A stretch of 64,000 bases of DNA, taken from positions 248,001 through 312,000 of the forward strand of contig QANU01104054.1 of NCBI GenBank assembly GCA_003254905.1, read 5' to 3'. Under the pieces are notes generated by a model. It was not told the origin of the DNA, made no database searches, and saw only the letters and a program-made list of their open reading frames with translations. Positions 59,042 through 64,000 of the stretch are shown one piece after another (the stretch's first letter is position 1; each line of letters opens with the position of its first letter). The DNA comes from Nissolia schottii. Taxonomy: Eukaryota > Streptophyta > Magnoliopsida > Fabales > Fabaceae. The position numbers and the translations under genes are program-made.

Positions 59042-59612
59042 TTAGTTTAAAAATTGAGACACTATATTCTATTGTAACCTAGTACCTAAAAGCAACCCAT
59101 ATATAGACCTATTTTAGAATACTAATTAGTACTTGGGGTATGGAAATGTCCCTATACTATTAATTGAAGCCACCTTTAAGGTTTTGTTAAATAATCTTAC
59201 ATTGTTGGCATTGTCTTAATTAAACCAAGTTCAAATTTGACCACGTTTTGTCCATTAAATAAAATTTTAGGACTCTCTCCGACCGGTACCCCTTGTGAGG
59301 GGTGCATTCACCTTAGCTAATTAGGCAGGCATGCATGCATATATATATATAATACCATTCTCAATAACAACACATGTTTCACATGGAGTATAAAACCTAA
59401 CAAATTAATAACACTAAATGAAATAAAATAATTTTATGTGCGTCATTTGGACCAACCTATATGTAGCAAAGCGCGTCAATAGAACGTGATGGGGCAAGCA
59501 AAATTCTAGGCTTTTAGGTTTGAAACTAAATTTAATAAAAGAAGGTATCAAACCTATTTATTATTTAAAAAAAAATTTCCACCAATTGGCCAAAAAAGTG
59601 GCACAGCAATTG
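59042..59612 (+). repeat. 572-bp dispersed duplication, copy 2
   Basis: Near-identical partner of 51679-52250, about 7.4 kb away, same orientation. None of the flanking exon sequence of the 93-aa gene is carried with it. Confidence 0.9.
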
Positions 59613-59685
59613 ATATGCTTATGCGAACCTAACCTAGTCTACTGTAAGGAATTAGCTATTAGCTATATATAATTAAAAGAATTGT

Positions 59686-59728
<43 letters not shown>

Positions 59729-60530
59729 GAATTAGCTAAATATAAGCCGTAATTACCGGACCCTATGGTACGTTCTTAGATTATTATTATTTAATTATTT
59801 ATTTATCTAACACCCTGCAAGAGAGCTTATAATTGGGGATGAACATTTAGTTAATTTATGCAATTTGAAAATTGTTTTCTTTTAAATAATGTTTTGAATT
59901 TAAATTTTGTGAATAAAAAAAGTAACATTAGGAAAGCAAAAATGTTATTTTGACACTAAGTCTCCCTCATACACATATCGTGTGGCCTACAATCACATCA
60001 TATGATAAAATATTTTTTTTGTCAAAATAATTTTCATTTGATGGTGAATGATGTCTAGCACAATGTTTTTGTTAAAAGCCTATCGCAATGCTAAATTATA
60101 AAAAAAAAGGTTGCATATACAACGCAGCGAGAGAGGGTACAATGACTCCAACAGGTCAAAAAACATTGCCATAAACTTTCAACAATGCTTTCCGTCCTAG
60201 CACCTAACTTTTCAGTCCTTACTAAGAATAAAAAATATTGTAGTATAAATATCCCATTTCAGAATAATGTTCTTATAAACAACAATATTACCAATTTGCC
60301 ACTAGGCCGAGAAATGTGGAATATCACACAATTTTATCTTACGAAAATTTTAATTGAGAGGGACTATTTTTCAATTGTGGATAACATGGCGAAAAGATTT
60401 GAATATACTGAGTTGTTAAATATACTACTCATTAGGACATGTAAAAAATAAAAATAATAAAAAATGTCGACATTTGTTTTTGCTGACATTATTAAAAATC
60501 AAGTTGAATTTACTACAACATCCCCACACT
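59613..60530. other. AT-rich intergenic DNA with (AT)n run
   Basis: An AT microsatellite lies at about 59689-59720, between two copies of AATTAAAAGAATT. A short open frame at 60185-60451 has no domain features. Confidence 0.45.
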
Positions 60531-61340
60531 ATTTAGGCTTAGTTTGATAAAGTTGTTGTTTTTCAAAAGTTGATGGGCTCTTTGAACTCTCAAAAAGTTA
60601 TTCTTAAAAAGTCAGGTGATATTGTTTGGTAAAATACGATAAAAGTAATTCTTAATAAGCAAAAGTCACGAAATAGTGTTTGATAAATATGTTATAATTA
60701 AATTTACTCCTAAAATATAAAATGACAAGAATAGAAAATATGATAAATGATTAATGAGGAAGAATCAAGATTTTAATGAATAAAGTTAGATTTCTATTTA
60801 AATTTAAGGTTATTTAATCTTTGGGTTAATTAAGTTTTTAGTCCTTGTAATATGAAAAAGTTTGGTTTTAGTCCCTCATGACAAGTTTTAGTCCCTGTAA
60901 AATGTGAAAATTTGATTTTGGACCCTGTGGGCGGTTGGTGATGGACGATGATGACGAGTCAATTAATCCGTCATCAGGAACCATTTCTACATCACCGTCC
61001 ATCACCAACCGTCCACAGGGACTAAAATCAAATTTTCACATTTTACAGGGACTAAAACTTGTCATGAGGGACTAAAACCAAACTTTTTTCACATTACAGG
61101 GACTAAAAACTTAATTAACCCAAATATACATTGTTATTTATAGTGTCCATTAATATAAAAAGTTAGGTTTGAATATTTAGAGTGTCCATTAATATAAAAA
61201 GNCTCTCAAAAACACTCTCTACTCTTATAAGTTAGGAGCAACAACTCTTTAACTTTTTTTGTTTATCAAATACAAAAAAATGACTTATGGCGTTTGATAA
61301 GAAAAATACCCTCTCAAAAAGTTTTACCAAACCAAGCTTT
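60531..61340. mobile_element. Decayed inverted-repeat element with nested MITE
   Basis: Left text GGCTTAGTTTGATAAAGTTG and right text ACCAAACCAAGCTTT are roughly inverted, with inverted CTCTCAAAAAG blocks next to them. The 299-bp Mutator-like MITE (60823-61121) and an N sit inside. Similar CTTTTAAAGAG and TTACCAAACAATA text recurs at 63180-63380. It resembles a hAT-like MITE family, tentative. Confidence 0.45.
60823..61121. mobile_element. Mutator-like MITE, 299 bp
   Basis: Starts GGGTTAATTAAGTTTTTAG and ends as its inverted complement. Terminal repeats of about 130 bp contain the same GGTTTTAGTCCCTC subrepeats as 35045-35647 but a much shorter centre. No convincing 9-bp target duplication is visible. 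Confidence 0.8.
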
Positions 61341-61504
61341 AGTGCATGGTAGAGAATAGTTTTCTTTTTCAAGAAAATATATAACTGTTTTTTATTTCAT
61401 AAAATTTTTCTAAAAAACTTATAATGATTATAAATTATTTTGAACCCAATAATCCAATTGCACGAATATAATCCAATTGCAATTTTTCGATACTAACATA
61501 CATG

Positions 61505-61675
61505 GTTATTAAACTCTCGAGTTAACTCGTAAACTCGTAAGAGTTTACGATTTCACAACACAAAACGAGTTAACACTCATGTAAACTCTTTTTTGGTAAA
61601 CTCGTACGAGTTTAAGTAAACTCTCGATTTTACTAGCGAGTTTACGAGTTAAAATCTAAATACGAGTTTACCTCA
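61505..61675. repeat. AAACTCG palindromic repeat cluster
   Basis: Many overlapping AACTCGTAAACTCG and CGAGTTTAC units on both strands. Related to 53755-53915. Confidence 0.55.
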
Positions 61676-61841
61676 AGATGTATAAATTTGGTAACTATTT
61701 TAGATACTTAGTTGATTTTGTGTGTTAGACCATATTTATTGAGTTTACTAAGCTGATTTTATATATTTATCATAATTGAGTTATGTTTTATCAAACTATA
61801 AAGTAATACATGTACAAAATAAAGTATGACATAACTAAGTG

Positions 61842-61895
61842 NNNNNNNNNNNNNNNNNNNNNNNNNNNNNNNNNNNNNNNNNNNNNNNNNNNNNN
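61842..61895. other. Assembly gap (54 N)
   Basis: Unknown bases directly left of the TAATCGATTAC repeats, so more copies of that repeat may be missing. Confidence 1.
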
Positions 61896-61899
61896 TTGG

Positions 61900-62023
61900 T
61901 AATCGATTACTCATGCAGAAAATGTTATATTTTCACATTTTTGATGCTGGTAATCGATTACTGAAACCCTGTAATCGATTACTGAAGCTGGTAATCAATT
62001 ACTGAAATCCAGTAATCTATTAC
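61900..62023. repeat. Irregular TAATCGATTAC palindrome array
   Basis: Exact palindromes at 61900-61910, 61951-61961 and 61972-61982, then variants TAATCAATTAC (about 61992) and TAATCTATTAC (about 62013), at 20-50 bp spacing and linked by CTGAAA(T/C)CC text. I associate this motif with repeats in Phaseoleae genomes. Not a CRISPR array: the spacing is irregular and the context is plant repeat DNA. Confidence 0.8.
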
Positions 62024-62035
62024 TGACACAGCAAA

Positions 62036-63046
62036 GTGTTTTCCAAGTGTTGCAAACCCTATAGAAGTGTTGCTAAATGATTTTAGGGTTTTAGCAAAAG
62101 TGTTAGACTCGTTAGAATGAAAACCTTATGAGCCATTAACCATGATATCAATAACAAGTGCTAACTATTAAACTCTAAGGTAAAAACACTTGAACCTTCA
62201 ATATGATGATCCGTTGATCGTTGCAATTCATCGGTTGTGTCTTTGCCTTTTTCTTGCTTTTTGTTGATGTTCTTGTCTTCATCAAAACCTAGCCATCAGA
62301 GGTCAGAGAAAGAATCTTCTTCACAGGAAAAAGTTAACAGGTTTCTGTAGGATGCTGGTTAAGAAAACAAAAGAAATAAAAAATAAAAAAAACTTCTAAA
62401 AAAATGAGACTTGTTAATTTTTAATATCATTACATAAATTAAAAACTTCAAAACTTATTATTTTGCTTCTTCAACTAATGCCCTTATAAAACCCTAATAA
62501 TTATACGTATGAGAAATAATTTCTTTTAATGATTATAATGCATAATCAAATGAGAATATAAAAGTTTAATGATAAGGGTAATTATTTTTTTTTTAATATA
62601 ATCCCTTGAAAATTTGGTTCTCTCATATTGAAAATGGTCATATTTGGTCATGTTAAGAAAGAGAAAAAGACAAAAACTTTAAACAAGTGAAATTCTTTAA
62701 AAATTAATAGGACCATTATAAATATGTGCATCTTTCTTTCTCTTAATATGATCAATCATGACTATTCTTAAAATAAGAGGATCCACTGTCACTATTTTGT
62801 GAAAATTATCAGAAAAAGTTGGTGAGCTAGTGGGCCGGATAATGGGTTTTAGAAACTCTTTTATTGGCCTAAAATTCAAAGTGAAGGGAAATGGGTTTTG
62901 GCTAGCTCAAAAACACTTGGGCAAAAAAAACTCAGGCCCTTGTATGGAAATGTACCCAATTATTTAGAGCATCTATATAGCCTCAAAAAAGTTAGGAAAT
63001 ATCTCGATGTAAACTCAATACGTGTCCACTGTATAATCAACGAATC
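62036..63046. other. Intergenic DNA, no gene seen
   Basis: AT-rich. Short frames around 62697-63104 have no domain support. Confidence 0.45.
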
Positions 63047-63110
63047 TTTGTACGTATTGTTGGTTTCATTGAATACAGTTTGTACGTATTGTTGGTTTCA
63101 TTGAATACAG
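63047..63110 (+). repeat. Perfect 32-bp tandem duplication
   Basis: The unit starting TTTGTACGTATTGTTGG and ending GAATACAG occurs twice back to back (63047-63078 and 63079-63110) without mismatch. Confidence 0.9.
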
Positions 63111-64000
63111 TCACTCCCATGCACTTNAATATAGAAATTTAATGACAATTGAAAATAAAAATTATTCTTCTTATTATTTATGTTCGTTATAGTCATTTTA
63201 TATTTCAAGAATAACTTTATGGAATATTTACTAAACACTATTTTTGTGATTTCTATATTTTGAGAGCTACTTTAACTATATTTTACCAAACAATACTAAT
63301 AGAGCTTTTCAATAGCAACTTTTAAAGAGTTCAAAAAACTCAACAACTTTTAGAATGCCACAGCATTACCAAGCCAAGCATTAATCAATGATAAGTTGTG
63401 ACGACCCCAGAAATCGCCACCAGCACACACAAGACTAGTTCCCTTACGAAAGTCTCCTAACAATCATGAAAATGTGTAGCTTCAATAAATAAATAAAGAG
63501 AAAACCTTTTAAATAAAACTAAACATTATAAATAAAAATAAAGTCATTTATATAAAATATGACATTAAATAAGTAAAATATGAGACACTCTGTTTGTAAT
63601 CCATTGGAGCACTCTACTAACTAATATAAAGATAAACTATCCTAGTATTGAAATAAATTGAAAAAAAAAATACTCCACGACAACATGAAGTTCACCAAGA
63701 ATCCAATCTGCTGAGATCTGGTGAACGAGTGACGCATCTTGGTCAACATTATCAGAAAAAGGTTGATGAGGGGTGAGTCACCGCTTAGTGAATGACAAAC
63801 CCCACGACAACATGAGACAGTTCATAGTCATGACATGCAAATGCAATACTTAATATAATAACAATCATGAAAATATTTATATAATAATAATAGTAATAAT
63901 AATAATAATAATATGTAAAAGCATTTGGAAACATAACAAGTTGGGAGTTCTCTAAATAGACAATTCAAACATTGCGGTTTAGCTGTTCATGAAATGTTCG
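63111..64000. other. Intergenic or retroelement-derived DNA
   Basis: From about 63398 the text GTGACGACCCCAGAAATCGCC, with CGACAACATG repeated at 63679 and 63806 and GTGAGTCACCGCTTAGTG, resembles plant LTR-retrotransposon LTR sequence, but no boundary or domain is visible. An (AAT)n run lies at about 63884-63912. No gene is supported before the window ends. Confidence 0.3.

Noticed and set aside
61900..62023. Possible CRISPR-like repeat array
   Set aside because: Eleven-bp palindromes with irregular spacing in plant repeat DNA; no Cas genes and no regular spacers.
1..64000. Operon-like or defence-type gene cluster
   Set aside because: Genes are independent multi-exon eukaryotic units with their own promoters on both strands; nothing suggests a co-ordinated system.

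Overview
The window looks like nuclear DNA from a plant, most likely a legume. It is AT-rich and mostly intergenic, the genes have many exons with GT-AG introns, and the proteins are plant-type: a chromomethylase, an LRR-XI receptor kinase, an ERD7 senescence-domain protein, a GT21 glucosyltransferase and a plant cytochrome b5-like protein. There are tRNA-derived SINEs, Mutator-type MITEs and Ty1/copia remnants. A run of TAATCGATTAC palindromes next to an assembly gap is a repeat style I associate with Phaseoleae legumes; that is inference, and no species is claimed. Two N runs (36882-37570 and 61842-61895) and single Ns at 61202 and 63127 mark a draft assembly.

Layout. 1-9.7 kb: an LRR receptor-kinase pseudogene on the minus strand. 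Its 694-residue ectodomain and membrane reading frame is open, but its kinase is broken by stops, frameshifts, a deletion and an LTR-like insertion. It lies between two diverged copies of one segment, and only one copy carries a SINE. 10.2-11.0 kb: a possible small three-exon gene on the minus strand. 11.5-15.8 kb: two tandem duplications, the second of which duplicates the promoter of the next gene. 16.0-26.3 kb: a complete 21-exon CHROMOMETHYLASE gene (864 aa). 26.9-35.7 kb: copia remnants, AT-rich DNA, a second SINE and a 603-bp Mutator-like MITE. 37.8-43.3 kb: a complete ceramide glucosyltransferase gene (14 exons, 521 aa). 43.9-46.2 kb: a convergent cytochrome b5-like gene (5 coding exons, 120 aa). 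47.7-50.2 kb: an ERD7-type senescence-domain gene (5 exons, 374 aa). 51.4-52.4 kb: a possible two-exon gene for an unrecognised 93-aa protein. 52.4-64 kb: intergenic DNA with MITEs, a dispersed 572-bp duplication and simple repeats.

The genes are independent eukaryotic units, not an operon or a defence-type system. Three touch lipids or membranes (glucosylceramide synthesis, a membrane-anchored b5, and ERD7, whose family binds membrane lipids), but that proximity is probably coincidental. I found no convincing undescribed multi-gene system. The points most worth checking are the kinase-dead receptor, the 84-bp in-frame intron of the glucosyltransferase, the two unannotated small genes, the duplicated CMT promoter, and the graded Mutator-MITE family. 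Exon models were built by hand from splice consensus and reading phase; no database search was possible.
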